Positions 35,682 to 45,988 of a stretch of DNA of 64,000 nt are shown in pieces. Made by a program: the position numbers and the translations under genes. The DNA is taken from NCBI RefSeq assembly GCF_013265555.1, contig NZ_CP041345.1, positions 1,596,581 to 1,660,580 of the forward strand, given 5' to 3'. Source of the stretch: Tenuifilum thalassicum (GTDB lineage Bacteria > Bacteroidota > Bacteroidia > Bacteroidales > Tenuifilaceae). The stretch's first letter is position 1, and each line of letters starts with the position of its first letter. Under the pieces are notes generated by a model. The model was not told the DNA's origin and searched no databases. It saw only the letters and a list, made by a program, of their open reading frames with translations.

Positions 35682-36185
35682 TTAAACCAATTCTTTTAAA
35701 GCATTAAGCGCAGCATCATAGTTTGGTTCTTGAGTAATTTCCGGAACATATTCAACGTACCGAACTACATCGTCTTTATCAATAATCACGACTCCACGAG
35801 CAAGCAAGCGCAATTCTTTTATCAAAAAACCATAATTGGTTCCAAATTCTACATCCCTATGGTCGGAAAGTGTAACAAGATTGTTAATTCCTTCAGCTCC
35901 GCAAAAGCGCTTAAGAGCAAAGGGCAAATCGTTTGAAATGGCTATAAAAGCAACTTTATCTCCATAACTCGATGCTGCATCGTTAAATTTATGATTTTGA
36001 ACTGAGCATACGCTGGTGTCAATAGATGGGAAAACTGAAATTAGCTTAACCTTACCCTTAAAGTCGCTTAGTTTCACGGGTTTTAGCGAATTGTCAATTG
36101 CATTAAAATCAGGAGCTTTGTCTCCTTCATTAACTTGCTCATTAACAAGAGTAACTGGGTTGCCACCGAAAGTTATTGTTTTCAT
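35682..36185 (-). CDS. tpx: Thiol peroxidase (atypical 2-Cys peroxiredoxin)
   Basis: 167 aa. The peroxidatic Cys60 is in the TxxC motif of SIDTSVCSVQ and the resolving Cys95 is in LKRFCGAEG; both match the E. coli Tpx positions. It reduces hydrogen peroxide and lipid hydroperoxides with thioredoxin. It is alone, and terminator hairpins follow. The presence of Tpx fits an anaerobe exposed to some oxygen. Confidence 0.96.
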   Translation of the reverse strand: MKTITFGGNPVTLVNEQVNEGDKAPDFNAIDNSLKPVKLSDFKGKVKLISVFPSIDTSVCSVQNHKFNDAASSYGDKVAFIAISNDLPFALKRFCGAEGINNLVTLSDHRDVEFGTNYGFLIKELRLLARGVVIIDKDDVVRYVEYVPEITQEPNYDAALNALKELV

Positions 36186-36302
36186 CTTTAATTATTTTTT
36201 TTGTGTTTATATAGTAACAACTATAACAAGAAAATGTTTTTTCTAAATTAAAAAAATCAAGCATATTTTATGCATATAACTTAAACTCAAAAAATTTAAC
36301 TT

Positions 36303-36340
36303 GAAAAAAAGAGGCTGTTTCGGTTTTGAATCAGCCTCTC
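36303..36340 (-). terminator. Terminator of clpC
   Basis: AGAGGCTG (36310-36317) pairs with CAGCCTCT (36332-36339); on the minus strand seven Ts follow. Confidence 0.85.
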
Positions 36341-36365
36341 TTATATTCAATAAAGAAATACAACG

Positions 36366-38903
36366 CTATTCACCGTCCTGGTTTGCAAGTTCTTGCTCAG
36401 CATTAACTGTTTTAATCGTAATTTCATCATTTTTCTTGCTATAACCTACCTGAAAAGTACTTCCCGGTTTGGCATCGCTCTTAATAAGAACTTCAGCAAG
36501 AGGATCTTCTAAATATTTCTGAATAGCTCTCTTAAGAGGTCTTGCGCCATATTGAACATCATAGCCCTTTTCTGTAATGTAGTCCTTAGCTGCAGGCGAT
36601 ATCTTCACGGAATATCCCAGTGCAGTAATACGCTCAAATAAACCTTTAAGTTCAATGTCAATTATCTTATGAATATCGCTCTTTGTCAACGAGTTAAACA
36701 TTACAACATCGTCAATTCTATTTAAAAATTCAGGAGCAAATGCCTTTTTAAGCGCTTTCTGGATTATGCTCTTCTCATAATCGGATTGTGATTCTGTTTT
36801 TGCTTTTGTGGCAAAGCCAACCCCTTTGCTGAAATCTTTCAATTCACGTGTTCCGATATTCGAAGTCATAATAATAATGGTATTCTTAAAGTCAACTTTT
36901 CTACCTAAACTATCGGTAAGTTGCCCTTCATCTAAAACTTGTAATAGTAGATGGAAAACATCGGGATGAGCCTTTTCAACCTCATCGAGCAGGACAACTG
37001 AGTAGGGTTTACGTCGAACCTTTTCGGTAAGTTGTCCACCTTCCTCATATCCAACGTAACCTGGAGGAGCTCCAACAAGGCGAGAAACAGAGAACTTCTC
37101 CATGTACTCACTCATGTCGATTCTGATGAGGTTATCGGTAGTATCAAAAAGGTATTTTGCTAGAACTTTAGCAAGTTGTGTTTTACCTACACCAGTTGGA
37201 CCAAGGAAGATGAATGAGCCAATAGGCCGGTTGGGATCCTTTAGACCTGCTCTATTTCGTTGAATTGCTTTAACAATCTTCTCTATTGCAACATCCTGAC
37301 CAATTACGGAGCGTTTAAGCTCATCGGCCATTTTTAGCAGTCGAGCACCTTCTGCCTGGGCTATTCTTTGAACAGGAACACCTGTCATCATTGCTACCAC
37401 TTCGGCCACTTTTTCGGCATCCACCGTCTCACGGTGTTTAGCCAGCTCTTTTTCCCAACGCTCCTGCTCCGATTCTAGCTGCTCAATGAGTTTTTTCTCA
37501 TTATCACGAAACTTGGCTGCTAGCTCAAACATTTGGTTTTTAACCGCTTTTATTTTCTCTTTTTTGGTATCCTCAATTAGTTTCTCAAGCTTAACAATGT
37601 TTTCAGGGACTTTGATATTAGAAATATGAACCCTTGATCCTGCCTCATCCATAGCATCAATAGCCTTATCGGGCAGATGCCTATCGGAAATGTAACGCAT
37701 GGTTAGCTTTACACACGCCTCAATGGCATCATCGGTGTAGGTTACATTATGATGGTCCTCATACCTCTCTTTAATGTTGTTAAGAATTTCAATGGTTTCT
37801 TCAGGCGAAGTAGGTTCAACCATTACCTTTTGGAACCTACGTTCTAGCGCACCATCCTTTTCAATATGCTCCCTATACTCGTCAAGGGTTGTAGCTCCAA
37901 TGCATTGCAGCTCCCCCCTTGCTAGGGCTGGTTTAAGCATGTTTGCAGCATCTAAGGAACCAGTTGCACCACCTGCGCCAACAATGGTGTGTATCTCATC
38001 AATAAATAGAATGATATTTGGATTTCGGGTTAGCTCATTTAGGATTGCCTTCATCCTTTCTTCAAACTGCCCGCGGTATTTTGTACCTGCAACAATTGAG
38101 GCTAAATCTAAAGCCACTACACGCTTATTGAAGAGTACTCTAGATACTTTCTTTTTAACAATACGCAAGGCAAGTCCTTCTGCTATAGCAGACTTTCCAA
38201 CGCCAGGCTCCCCAATAAGCACTGGATTATTCTTTTTACGTCTACTAAGTATTTGTGCTATTCGTTCAATTTCACGATCACGACCTATTATAGGGTCAAG
38301 CCGTCCTTCCTCAGCTGCCCTAGTTAAATCTATCCCAAAATTATCAAGTACTGGGGTGTCGGATGATTTTGAAGACGCTTGACCTGGTCTGCCCATTCCT
38401 CCAAAAAATCCACTATCGCCTTCATCCTCTTCTCCGCCACTAGGGAATTCACCCTTATCATCAGAGTTTTCAACCGTTAAACGCTTTCGTACGGTGTCGT
38501 ACTTTATATCGAGTTCTTCTAGAAGCTGTGTAATGTAACTCGACTCATCTTTAAGAATTGCAAGTAAGAGGTGAGCAGTATTAATTGTATCGCTTTTTAA
38601 AGAACGTGCTTCTAAGACAACAATTTTTAAAACTCTTTCGGTACTTTTAAATATCGTAATGTCATCAGACTCAGAAATTGCCTCACCATCGGCAAGTTGG
38701 AGCAAATGATTATCTATTGATTTCTTGATATCACTTAAATCAATTCCCTCTGAAAGCAGAATGTTAATTGCTTCTCCTTCACCATCCCGTAGTATTCCTA
38801 AAAAGAGGTGGTCGGGGGTTAAAATGCTATTCCCTAGTCTTACAGCCTCCTCACGGCTATAAGACAACACATCTTTAATTTTTTTCGAAAACTTTTGTTC
38901 CAT
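36366..38903 (-). CDS. clpC: ATP-dependent Clp protease ATP-binding subunit ClpC
   Basis: 845 aa. The Clp N domain (1-145) is double-repeat, followed by a Gly/Asp-rich linker. AAA-1 has Walker A GEPGVGKS (231-238) and LFIDEIHTIVGAG. A UVR-like segment (ELAAKFRDNEKKLIEQLESE) marks ClpC rather than ClpA or ClpB. AAA-2 has GPTGVGKT and VLLDEVEKAHPDV. The VGF-type ClpP loop appears as GVGFATKAK. It unfolds substrates for ClpP, which is not encoded nearby. Divergent from gyrA. Confidence 0.96.
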   Translation of the reverse strand: MEQKFSKKIKDVLSYSREEAVRLGNSILTPDHLFLGILRDGEGEAINILLSEGIDLSDIKKSIDNHLLQLADGEAISESDDITIFKSTERVLKIVVLEARSLKSDTINTAHLLLAILKDESSYITQLLEELDIKYDTVRKRLTVENSDDKGEFPSGGEEDEGDSGFFGGMGRPGQASSKSSDTPVLDNFGIDLTRAAEEGRLDPIIGRDREIERIAQILSRRKKNNPVLIGEPGVGKSAIAEGLALRIVKKKVSRVLFNKRVVALDLASIVAGTKYRGQFEERMKAILNELTRNPNIILFIDEIHTIVGAGGATGSLDAANMLKPALARGELQCIGATTLDEYREHIEKDGALERRFQKVMVEPTSPEETIEILNNIKERYEDHHNVTYTDDAIEACVKLTMRYISDRHLPDKAIDAMDEAGSRVHISNIKVPENIVKLEKLIEDTKKEKIKAVKNQMFELAAKFRDNEKKLIEQLESEQERWEKELAKHRETVDAEKVAEVVAMMTGVPVQRIAQAEGARLLKMADELKRSVIGQDVAIEKIVKAIQRNRAGLKDPNRPIGSFIFLGPTGVGKTQLAKVLAKYLFDTTDNLIRIDMSEYMEKFSVSRLVGAPPGYVGYEEGGQLTEKVRRKPYSVVLLDEVEKAHPDVFHLLLQVLDEGQLTDSLGRKVDFKNTIIIMTSNIGTRELKDFSKGVGFATKAKTESQSDYEKSIIQKALKKAFAPEFLNRIDDVVMFNSLTKSDIHKIIDIELKGLFERITALGYSVKISPAAKDYITEKGYDVQYGARPLKRAIQKYLEDPLAEVLIKSDAKPGSTFQVGYSKKNDEITIKTVNAEQELANQDGE

Positions 38904-39088
38904 AATATTATCTCTATAAACAGTACTAAAGTAATAGACAATAACGTAAATTCAATGGATTTGTTAATAAATTTAGTATTTTTTTAATAAAATGCTAACA
39001 ACGATAAAAATTCCTTCAAATTTAAGGCTAAAATAGTTATCTTAGCACGTTAAATTTTAAATCGAAATTTTTTTATAAGGTATTGTTT

Positions 39089-41584
39089 ATGGCTGAAGGA
39101 GAAAAGATTATACCTATTAATATTGAGGAGGAGATGAAATCATCGTACATTGATTATTCAATGTCGGTGATAGTTTCGCGAGCATTGCCAGATGTGAGAG
39201 ATGGGTTAAAACCAGTGCATCGAAGAGTACTTTATGGCATGGCCGATTTGGGTCTAAATGCTGGTAAACCTTTTAAAAAGTCGGCTCGTATCGTTGGTGA
39301 GGTTTTAGGAAAATACCATCCTCATGGCGACTCATCAGTTTACGATGCTATGGTAAGGATGGCTCAGGATTGGTCAATGCGCTATCCTCTTGTAGATGGG
39401 CAAGGAAACTTTGGTTCCGTTGATGGTGACAGTCCTGCTGCAATGCGATATACCGAGGCTAGGCTTACAAAAATTGCCGAGGAAACTCTATCGGACATCG
39501 ATAAAGATACTGTAGATTTTAAGCTAAATTTTGACGATACGATTGAAGAGCCTACGGTTCTTCCAACTAGAATTCCCCTATTGCTTGTTAATGGTTCATC
39601 GGGTATTGCTGTTGGTATGGCTACCAATATGCCACCCCATAACCTGAATGAAATTGTTGATGCAATCTGCGCTACTGTCGACAATCCAGAAATAACAGTT
39701 GATGAGCTATTGAACTATGTTAAGGGACCTGATTTTCCAACTGGTGGCATTATTTATGGATATCAAGGAGTTAGGGATGCTTATCAAACAGGTAAGGGTA
39801 GGGTAGTAATTAGGTCTAAAACCGAAATTGAGCAAACCGATTCCGGCAGATCAAAAATAATAGTTACCGAAATCCCCTACATGGTTAATAAGGCCGAAAT
39901 GATTAGAAAAATAGCCGACCTTATTAACGAAAAAAAGATAGAAGGTATTAGTTACATTAACGATGAATCCGACAGGAATGGTACTAGGGTAGTAATAATT
40001 CTTAAAAAGGAAGCAGTTGCTAATGTTGTACTAAATAACCTTTTCAAACACTCACAGCTACAATCAACTTTTGCTATAAACAACATCGCACTAGTTGATG
40101 GACGACCCAAACAGTTAAATCTGAAAGATTTAATTGTACAGTTTATTAAACATCGCCATGAAATTGTTCTCAGAAGGACCAGGTATGAGCTAAACGAAGC
40201 TCAAAAACGCGCTCACATCCTCGAAGGCTTACTAATTGCAATTGATAATATTGATGAGGTAATAAGCCTGATTAGAGCTGCTGAATCGCCAAACCAGGCA
40301 AAAGAAAAGCTAATTGAACGCTTTGGGTTAACGGATGTGCAAGCCCAAGCAATTATTGATATGCGATTAAGGAGCTTAACTGGCCTAGAAAGAGATAAGG
40401 TTAAGCAGGAATACGAAGAACTTCAAAAATTAATCTCTTATCTAACACAAGTCCTTGAAGATGAATCGCTTCAAAAGAAAATCATCAAGGATGAGATGAT
40501 TGAGATTAAAGAAAAGTACGGCGACAATAGAAAAACTGAAATAGTACCTGATGCCGAAGAGTTTAACCCTGAAGATTTTTATGCAGACGAAGAAGTAGTA
40601 ATCACTATTTCTCACATGGGTTACATAAAGCGTACTCCGCTCTATGAGTATAGGCAACAGGGCAGGGGAGGTACAGGCTCTAAAGGTAGCACTACCCGCG
40701 ATGAAGATTTTATTGAGCATATCTACATTGCTTCCATGCATAACACCATGCTTTTCTTTACCGAAAAAGGTAAGTGCTACTGGTTGAAAGTCTATGAGAT
40801 ACCAGAGGGTACAAGGGCATCCAAAGGAAGAGCAATACAAAACCTTATTAACATTGAAAATGATGATGCTATACGTGCCTATATAAATGTAAAAACATTA
40901 AATGACCCGGAATACATTGAAAACAATTATATAGTACTTTGCACTCGAAATGGGATAATAAAAAAGACATCCCTAAAAGCTTACAGCCGGCCACGCCAAA
41001 GCGGGGTAATGGCTATTACCATTAAGGAAGGTGACCAGCTCATAGAAGCTTGCCTGACCAATGGCCATAACCATATTATTCTTGCTGCGCATGAAGGCAA
41101 AGCAATAAGATTCCCAGAAAACAAGGTAAGAGCAATTGGAAGGACAGGAAGTGGCGTTCGTGGAATGAGCCTTTCAGAAGGCGATTTCATCGTTGGCATG
41201 GTTTGTGTTGAAGAAAAAGAAGAAACAGAAATATTAGTTGTTTCGGAGAATGGTTATGGTAAACGCTCCAAACTTGAAGATTATCGCATAACTAATAGGG
41301 GAGGAAAAGGGGTAAAAACGATAACAGTAACACCCAAAACTGGAAAACTAATTAGCATAAAAGCAGTAGACGATAATCATGATTTAATGATAATAACTAA
41401 AAACGGATTGGCTATTCGTTTAAGAGTCAAAGAATTAAGGGTGCTAGGACGAACAGCTCAGGGTGTTAAACTAATCAATCTTCGAAAAAATGATTCCATA
41501 GCAGCAATCGCAAATGTTGAGGCTGCTGAGGAATACGAAGAAACTGAAATTGATTCCGTAAATGAACAAACAATAGATGAATAA
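39089..41584 (+). CDS. gyrA: DNA gyrase subunit A
   Basis: 831 aa from the ATG giving [20 protein letters not shown]; a TTG six bases earlier is in frame but unlikely. The catalytic Tyr121 is in [10 protein letters not shown]. The quinolone-determining region reads [12 protein letters not shown], with Ser82 and Asp86 equivalent to E. coli Ser83 and Asp87, so both resistance hot spots are wild type. The C-terminal pinwheel has the GyrA box [11 protein letters not shown], separating it from ParC. With GyrB (elsewhere) it supercoils DNA. It is 18 bp before a TPR-protein gene. Confidence 0.97.
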   Translation: MAEGEKIIPINIEEEMKSSYIDYSMSVIVSRALPDVRDGLKPVHRRVLYGMADLGLNAGKPFKKSARIVGEVLGKYHPHGDSSVYDAMVRMAQDWSMRYPLVDGQGNFGSVDGDSPAAMRYTEARLTKIAEETLSDIDKDTVDFKLNFDDTIEEPTVLPTRIPLLLVNGSSGIAVGMATNMPPHNLNEIVDAICATVDNPEITVDELLNYVKGPDFPTGGIIYGYQGVRDAYQTGKGRVVIRSKTEIEQTDSGRSKIIVTEIPYMVNKAEMIRKIADLINEKKIEGISYINDESDRNGTRVVIILKKEAVANVVLNNLFKHSQLQSTFAINNIALVDGRPKQLNLKDLIVQFIKHRHEIVLRRTRYELNEAQKRAHILEGLLIAIDNIDEVISLIRAAESPNQAKEKLIERFGLTDVQAQAIIDMRLRSLTGLERDKVKQEYEELQKLISYLTQVLEDESLQKKIIKDEMIEIKEKYGDNRKTEIVPDAEEFNPEDFYADEEVVITISHMGYIKRTPLYEYRQQGRGGTGSKGSTTRDEDFIEHIYIASMHNTMLFFTEKGKCYWLKVYEIPEGTRASKGRAIQNLINIENDDAIRAYINVKTLNDPEYIENNYIVLCTRNGIIKKTSLKAYSRPRQSGVMAITIKEGDQLIEACLTNGHNHIILAAHEGKAIRFPENKVRAIGRTGSGVRGMSLSEGDFIVGMVCVEEKEETEILVVSENGYGKRSKLEDYRITNRGGKGVKTITVTPKTGKLISIKAVDDNHDLMIITKNGLAIRLRVKELRVLGRTAQGVKLINLRKNDSIAAIANVEAAEEYEETEIDSVNEQTIDE

Positions 41585-41602
41585 CCATAAACAAATCAAT
41601 TT

Positions 41603-42913
41603 ATGAAACGAATATCAATTATTTTTTCAATTCTGGTTGCCGCTGTAACAGTTACAGCCCAAACCTCCAAAGAAATAAATTTCGATCAGCTAAAGGCTAA
41701 AGTCGAAAAAGGGAAAATGGAAACCCAGCATCCTAAAAAGGGAGTTAAACCTAAAACCTGGATTAAATTAGGTGAACTTTACATGGATGTATATGATGCT
41801 CAGATTCTAAGAGCATATGTTGGTATGGACCCCAACACCTTTATGCTTGTAGTAGGTAATCCGTTAAAAAAAGAGCAAATTGAGGAAGATGGAGCAGTAA
41901 TTGATAAATATATTTTTGATCGTGTTACATTTTATTTCAATCAAGGAAAACTTGAACGCTGGGAGGTAACTAAACCAGTAGTAGAAAAACCACTCGATCT
42001 AGCATATGAAAGCTTTATTAAAGCTAAAGAACTTGATGCTAAAAATAAGAGTGATAAAAAGATTGCTGAAGATCTTACAAAACTAAAAGGTCTATATGTT
42101 AACGAGGGTTCAAATGCATATACTTTGAAAAAGTATAAAGAAGCTTTTGAATTCTTCAAAAAGGTTATTGAGATTGGTCAAAACCCTCTGTTAAACCACA
42201 AGGATACTGCTATTTATTACTATGCTGGACTATCTGCACAGCTTGGTAATCTCTTGGAAGAATGTATTCCATTTTACCAAAAAGCAATTGAATTAGAATT
42301 CACATCTGAAGGATCGGCTTACTATAATATTTATGACGCCTATAAAAACCTAGGTAAAGCTGATGAAGGTCTTAAGTATCTAGAACAAGGCTTTTTGAAA
42401 TTCCCTAAAAATACCAACATTCTTTTTGCTCTTATTAGTCATTATATCGATAAGCAAGAAGATCCTGCAAAAATTATAACCTATATTGATAAGGCTATTG
42501 AAAATGAGCCTAATAACACATCATTGCATTTTGCTAAAGGTACTTTATACGATAGACTAGAAGATTTTGACAATGCAGTTGCATGCTATACAAAGGCAAT
42601 AGAGCTTGATCCTAACTTTTTTGATGCATATTACAACCTTGGAGCCTTGTATTTCAATAGGGGAGTTAAATACATTGAAGAAGCCAATAAGGTGCCTGCA
42701 AAAGAGCTAGAAAAGTATGATGCATTAATGGATAAAGCGAATGCAGAATTTAAAAAGGCAATTCCTTACATGGAAGGCGCTTACAAAGCTAATCCTCAAA
42801 GTAAAGAAGCTCTAGAGGCCCTTAAAAATATTTACTTCCGTTTCCGCAACGAAAACCCTGAGATGAAAACAAAATATGAGGAGTGCGTTAATAAGTTGAA
42901 AGAACTACAGTAA
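41603..42913 (+). CDS. Secreted tetratricopeptide-repeat protein
   Basis: 436 aa. A signal peptide at 1-19 ends VTAQ. After a charged segment come five or more TPR units between about 150 and 420, for example SNAYTLKKYKEAFEFFKKVIEI, TSLHFAKGTLYDRLEDFDNAVACYTKAIELDPNF and FDAYYNLGALYFNRGVKY. It is probably periplasmic and binds partner proteins. It starts 18 bp after gyrA and may share its message. The partner is unknown. Confidence 0.87.
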   Translation: MKRISIIFSILVAAVTVTAQTSKEINFDQLKAKVEKGKMETQHPKKGVKPKTWIKLGELYMDVYDAQILRAYVGMDPNTFMLVVGNPLKKEQIEEDGAVIDKYIFDRVTFYFNQGKLERWEVTKPVVEKPLDLAYESFIKAKELDAKNKSDKKIAEDLTKLKGLYVNEGSNAYTLKKYKEAFEFFKKVIEIGQNPLLNHKDTAIYYYAGLSAQLGNLLEECIPFYQKAIELEFTSEGSAYYNIYDAYKNLGKADEGLKYLEQGFLKFPKNTNILFALISHYIDKQEDPAKIITYIDKAIENEPNNTSLHFAKGTLYDRLEDFDNAVACYTKAIELDPNFFDAYYNLGALYFNRGVKYIEEANKVPAKELEKYDALMDKANAEFKKAIPYMEGAYKANPQSKEALEALKNIYFRFRNENPEMKTKYEECVNKLKELQ

Positions 42914-42930
42914 TCAACTAAATAATAGTT

Positions 42931-42951
42931 AAAGCCCCAAAATGGGGCTTT
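42931..42951. terminator. Bidirectional-looking hairpin after the TPR gene
   Basis: A perfect 9-bp stem AAAGCCCCA/TGGGGCTTT with a 3-nt loop lies between the convergent TPR and thioredoxin-like genes. The T tracts are short on both sides. Confidence 0.65.
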
Positions 42952-42994
42952 AATGTAAATCGCTATATTTAACATAATATTAATTATACGACAT

Positions 42995-43459
42995 TTATTT
43001 TATTGCTTTTGGGGTCCAGTTCTTAAGGAAGTTCAGTACCTTTTTTGAATCATAACCATTCCTAGATTCAAGTAATCCTGTATCCTGTGTATGAATTCTT
43101 TTTCCATTTGAATCTAAAATGACAATCACCGGAAAACCAAATCGTTGAGGGTTTTGGAGTCGCTTTAAAACATCAAGGTTTTTATTTTCCTTGCTATAGT
43201 TTACTTTAACAACTACATAATTCTCATGTAAAATAGTTTTGATTGTTGAATCAGCATTTATGAAATTGTGAAGTTTAACACACCATGGACACCAATTACC
43301 TCCAATTTGAATTAAGACATTCTTTCCTTCTCTTTTTGCAATGTTAATAGCATTTTGAATATCCTGAGCAGCATTTGCCTTGGGGTCATATATCTTGACC
43401 TGAGCAAGAGTAACTGCTGTAATTACAGAAAAAAGTACTAATAAACTTAATCTCTTCAT
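42995..43459 (-). CDS. Periplasmic thioredoxin-like protein
   Basis: 154 aa from the ATG giving MKRLSLLVLFSVITAVTLAQ; a longer frame adds ten residues before the signal peptide. The mature part has the active-site motif GGNWCPWCVKLHNF (CPWC) and the cis-Pro region FGFPVIVILD, as in thioredoxin_7/DUF255-like redox proteins. It is exported and probably acts on disulfides in the periplasm. It converges with the TPR gene and diverges from the small acidic-tail gene. Confidence 0.9.
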   Translation of the reverse strand: MKRLSLLVLFSVITAVTLAQVKIYDPKANAAQDIQNAINIAKREGKNVLIQIGGNWCPWCVKLHNFINADSTIKTILHENYVVVKVNYSKENKNLDVLKRLQNPQRFGFPVIVILDSNGKRIHTQDTGLLESRNGYDSKKVLNFLKNWTPKAIK

Positions 43460-43604
43460 AATTAAAAAGTTTTTGTTATTGAACCTCAATAATAAATATT
43501 TTTGGGTATTTCTTGTTAAAAAAATCTTCTAAAAAAATCTTGCAATAAGGTTTTGAATAACAATTTTTGAATTATTATTGCGGAAAATTAGTAGAGAAAG
43601 GATT

Positions 43605-43931
43605 ATGGATAAAAAACGAGCTGCTATTAGTTTGAACAAGCTAACGCCAGACCTACTTAAGAAGTTTAGGGAGGCATATCCTTATGGGTATCAGGAATCA
43701 GTTTTTAAGGTTACAAAGCCCAACGGCGATTTCTTTCATGCAGTTACTTTAGAAACCGAAGATGCTATATACCTGGTTAAAGTACCTGTAAAGATTGACA
43801 CCAAAATTAAGGATGAAGATGAAGATAAAGATCTGTTTGGTGGCGATAGTGATGATACCATTGGTAGTGATGGAGATGATTTCCCAGAAGATATCGCAGT
43901 AGATGACGATACGGATAGTTTTGATGATTAA
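43605..43931 (+). CDS. Small conserved protein with an acidic tail, function unknown
   Basis: 108 aa from the ATG giving MDKKRAAISLNKLTPDLLKKF; the sequence before it (GAGAAAGGATT) is a plausible ribosome site, so I chose this over the frame starting at 43578. The first ~65 residues are a compact alpha/beta domain (YGYQESVFKVTKPNGDFFHAVTLETEDAIYLVKV). The last ~40 are almost all Asp, Glu, Gly and Ser, ending DDDTDSFDD. Similar short proteins occur in Bacteroidales as hypotheticals (recalled). The acidic tail recalls RNA-polymerase delta or histone-like partners, but no function is shown. Confidence 0.82.
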   Translation: MDKKRAAISLNKLTPDLLKKFREAYPYGYQESVFKVTKPNGDFFHAVTLETEDAIYLVKVPVKIDTKIKDEDEDKDLFGGDSDDTIGSDGDDFPEDIAVDDDTDSFDD

Positions 43932-44836
43932 AAAGAATTATCTTTCTGTTCTTTAGGGACGACTTCAAGCTGAGGTCGTCCTTTTCTATACCCTACAACC
44001 CTACATTTTATATTCTCTCCTATTGCTACCGCGTTATCAATTTTAACTCCACATTTCATCCCAAACTTATCGTAAACAACAGCAATGCTTTTGTTATACC
44101 CCTCGTCAAAATTTAAACCGTTTTCTACTCCTTTAACTATAAAGTCGTAAGTCTTTCCTAGTTGATAGTAAGGATGTACTGGGTCAACCTTTAAAAAACC
44201 GTTATCACTATAACCTCTGAAAATTGCCCTAACTACTTCATTTTTAACAAGGTTATAGTGTTTATAGTGCTTGACTTTGAGTAAGCTAAAACACTCCGTT
44301 TCGGTTTGTAAAACATAATACTCCTCGCCTTGTATCAACATGGTACCAACAAGGGTCATTTCAACCATCTTGGAATCAGCTGCTATATGTTTGCATTGAT
44401 GTTTTGAGGCTGGAAATGAGAGAATTGGTAAACCTTTTTTAATATTTACAACTGTGAAAACAGAAGAAGCAGTAAGCCTTGAGTCAAAAGATTTGCTAGG
44501 TACTAGCAAGGTCAGATTATTAGAAAAAACATCCCTAACAACTACATTTGTAATTCCTTTTATAGGAGTTGATTGCTCCTCTACTATTTCAAAATTATAA
44601 GATTTTCCGATTTCGTAAAAAGGATGTTCTGGTTCTAAAAATATTTGCCCGGTACAGTTTATTTTATCAACCCTACACCTAATTTGAGCCCCAACAACTA
44701 TATTGTATTTAACATAATATTCTGCTGGAAGGAGTAGTCTTTTACCACTTTCATGAACTAAAAGGTAGGAATTGCTATTTGGCAGCTGAATAAATTTTTC
44801 TACTGTGAAATTGTACCACTCCCCTTCCTTGAACAT
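43928..44836 (-). CDS. Protein of duplicated OB/S1-like units, function unknown
   Basis: 302 aa. It reads as four beta-rich units of about 70-80 residues, arranged as a tandem duplication of a two-unit block. Unit 1 ends FLEPEHPFYEIGKSYNFEI and unit 3 ends KVDPVHPYYQLGKTYDFIV; the same phrase thus marks both 1-2 and 3-4 junctions. Sequences such as GAQIRCRVDKI and GENIKCRVVGY look like OB or S1-fold strands. No signal peptide or catalytic motif is present. It may bind nucleic acid. It overlaps the convergent acidic-tail gene by 4 bp. Confidence 0.75.
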   Translation of the reverse strand: MFKEGEWYNFTVEKFIQLPNSNSYLLVHESGKRLLLPAEYYVKYNIVVGAQIRCRVDKINCTGQIFLEPEHPFYEIGKSYNFEIVEEQSTPIKGITNVVVRDVFSNNLTLLVPSKSFDSRLTASSVFTVVNIKKGLPILSFPASKHQCKHIAADSKMVEMTLVGTMLIQGEEYYVLQTETECFSLLKVKHYKHYNLVKNEVVRAIFRGYSDNGFLKVDPVHPYYQLGKTYDFIVKGVENGLNFDEGYNKSIAVVYDKFGMKCGVKIDNAVAIGENIKCRVVGYRKGRPQLEVVPKEQKDNSF

Positions 44837-44947
44837 CGATTAACTGATTTGTAATGAATAACTTAAAAGTGCTAAATTTGTATTATAAATTTAAAAAATT
44901 AGATAATAACCAATCTTAAATATTCTGCTATAAATTACCACTCCAAT

Positions 44948-45988
44948 CTACCTTATTAGCAACAACTTGTTGCTATTTGTGACTTCTCCAATAACGGTTG
45001 ATTGTAAATAGCCAAACTTTTTAAGCGCTTCTAGAGCATCGTTAACATGTTCAGGATTAACACCCATTAGTATTCCTCCCGATGTTTGGGCATCACACAT
45101 AAGCATTTTAGTGTTGTAGTCAACTCCATCCTGAGCTTCCAGTACATTCTCAATGAACTCAAGGTTACGAAAAGCTGCACCTGGAATACACCCTTCGTCG
45201 GTTAGCTGGTAAGCTTCTGGTAGGAAAGAGATGCAGGTTGTATCAATGGATACCCCTACTCCACTAGCTTTTAACATCTTGGCCAGATGGCCTAAAAGGC
45301 CAAATCCTGTAACATCGGTGGCACCCGTTACACCAAATTGCTGCATAACAAGTGCGGCTTTATCGTTAAGCACCTTCATGTTATCAAGAGCGGCTCGATA
45401 CGCCGATTCCGATACCATGCCAATTCTTTGGCCAGCTACTATAACGCCTGTTCCTATGGGCTTTGTCAGTATTAGCTTTTGGCCTGGCTTCAATCCTGCA
45501 TTGGTAATTACCCTATCGGGTTTTATCCTCCCAATAACAGCCAATCCAAACTTAGGCGGGTAATCATCAATGGTATGTCCACCAATAATTATGGCATTTG
45601 CTTTCTGCGCCACATCTGCAGCACCTTCAAGTATTTGCTTGTAGGCATCTAAAGGTATTTGCGAAGAGGGGAACATGGCTAGATTTAATGCAAGAAAAGG
45701 TTCACCCCCCATGGCGTATACATCACTAAATGAGTTAGTTGCAGCAATTTGTCCGAATTCAAACGGATCGCTACAAATGGGAGGAAAAAAGTCGGTAGTG
45801 AAGATCAGCGCCAACTCATCATTTATCCTATAAACGCCTGCATCGTCGTGGGTATCAATGTCTACTAAAACATTGGCATCTGTAATTCTGGGCAGGTTTA
45901 ATAATACTGAATCAAGTATTGCTGCAGGAATCTTTGCAGAGCAACCACCATACTCCACGGTTGATAACAAGTCAAATTTTTCGCTCAT
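44948..45988 (-). CDS. selD: Selenide, water dikinase (selenophosphate synthase)
   Basis: 346 aa. The active site is EYGGCSAKI: Cys16 stands where many SelD proteins have Sec or Cys, and Lys19 matches E. coli Lys20. The PurM/AIR-synthase folds are shown by DDAGVYRINDELALIFTTDFFPP, GGHTIDDYPPKFGLAV and DVTGFGLLGHL. It makes selenophosphate from selenide and ATP. The start overlaps the stop of the DUF3343 gene by 4 bp. The gene closes the block yedF - desulfurase - DUF3343 - selD. No selA, selB or selC is in the window. Confidence 0.96.
   Translation of the reverse strand: MSEKFDLLSTVEYGGCSAKIPAAILDSVLLNLPRITDANVLVDIDTHDDAGVYRINDELALIFTTDFFPPICSDPFEFGQIAATNSFSDVYAMGGEPFLALNLAMFPSSQIPLDAYKQILEGAADVAQKANAIIIGGHTIDDYPPKFGLAVIGRIKPDRVITNAGLKPGQKLILTKPIGTGVIVAGQRIGMVSESAYRAALDNMKVLNDKAALVMQQFGVTGATDVTGFGLLGHLAKMLKASGVGVSIDTTCISFLPEAYQLTDEGCIPGAAFRNLEFIENVLEAQDGVDYNTKMLMCDAQTSGGILMGVNPEHVNDALEALKKFGYLQSTVIGEVTNSNKLLLIR

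Noticed and set aside
37774-38382. 202-codon plus-strand ORF opposite clpC
   Set aside because: It is antisense to the conserved AAA-1 domain, and its serine-rich peptide is typical of a shadow frame.
39083-39088. TTG start two codons before the gyrA ATG
   Set aside because: [20 protein letters not shown] is the usual kind of GyrA N-terminus and begins at the ATG.
44948-45988. SelD as a selenoprotein with an in-frame TGA
   Set aside because: The active-site codon is TGC (Cys16) and the frame has no internal TGA.
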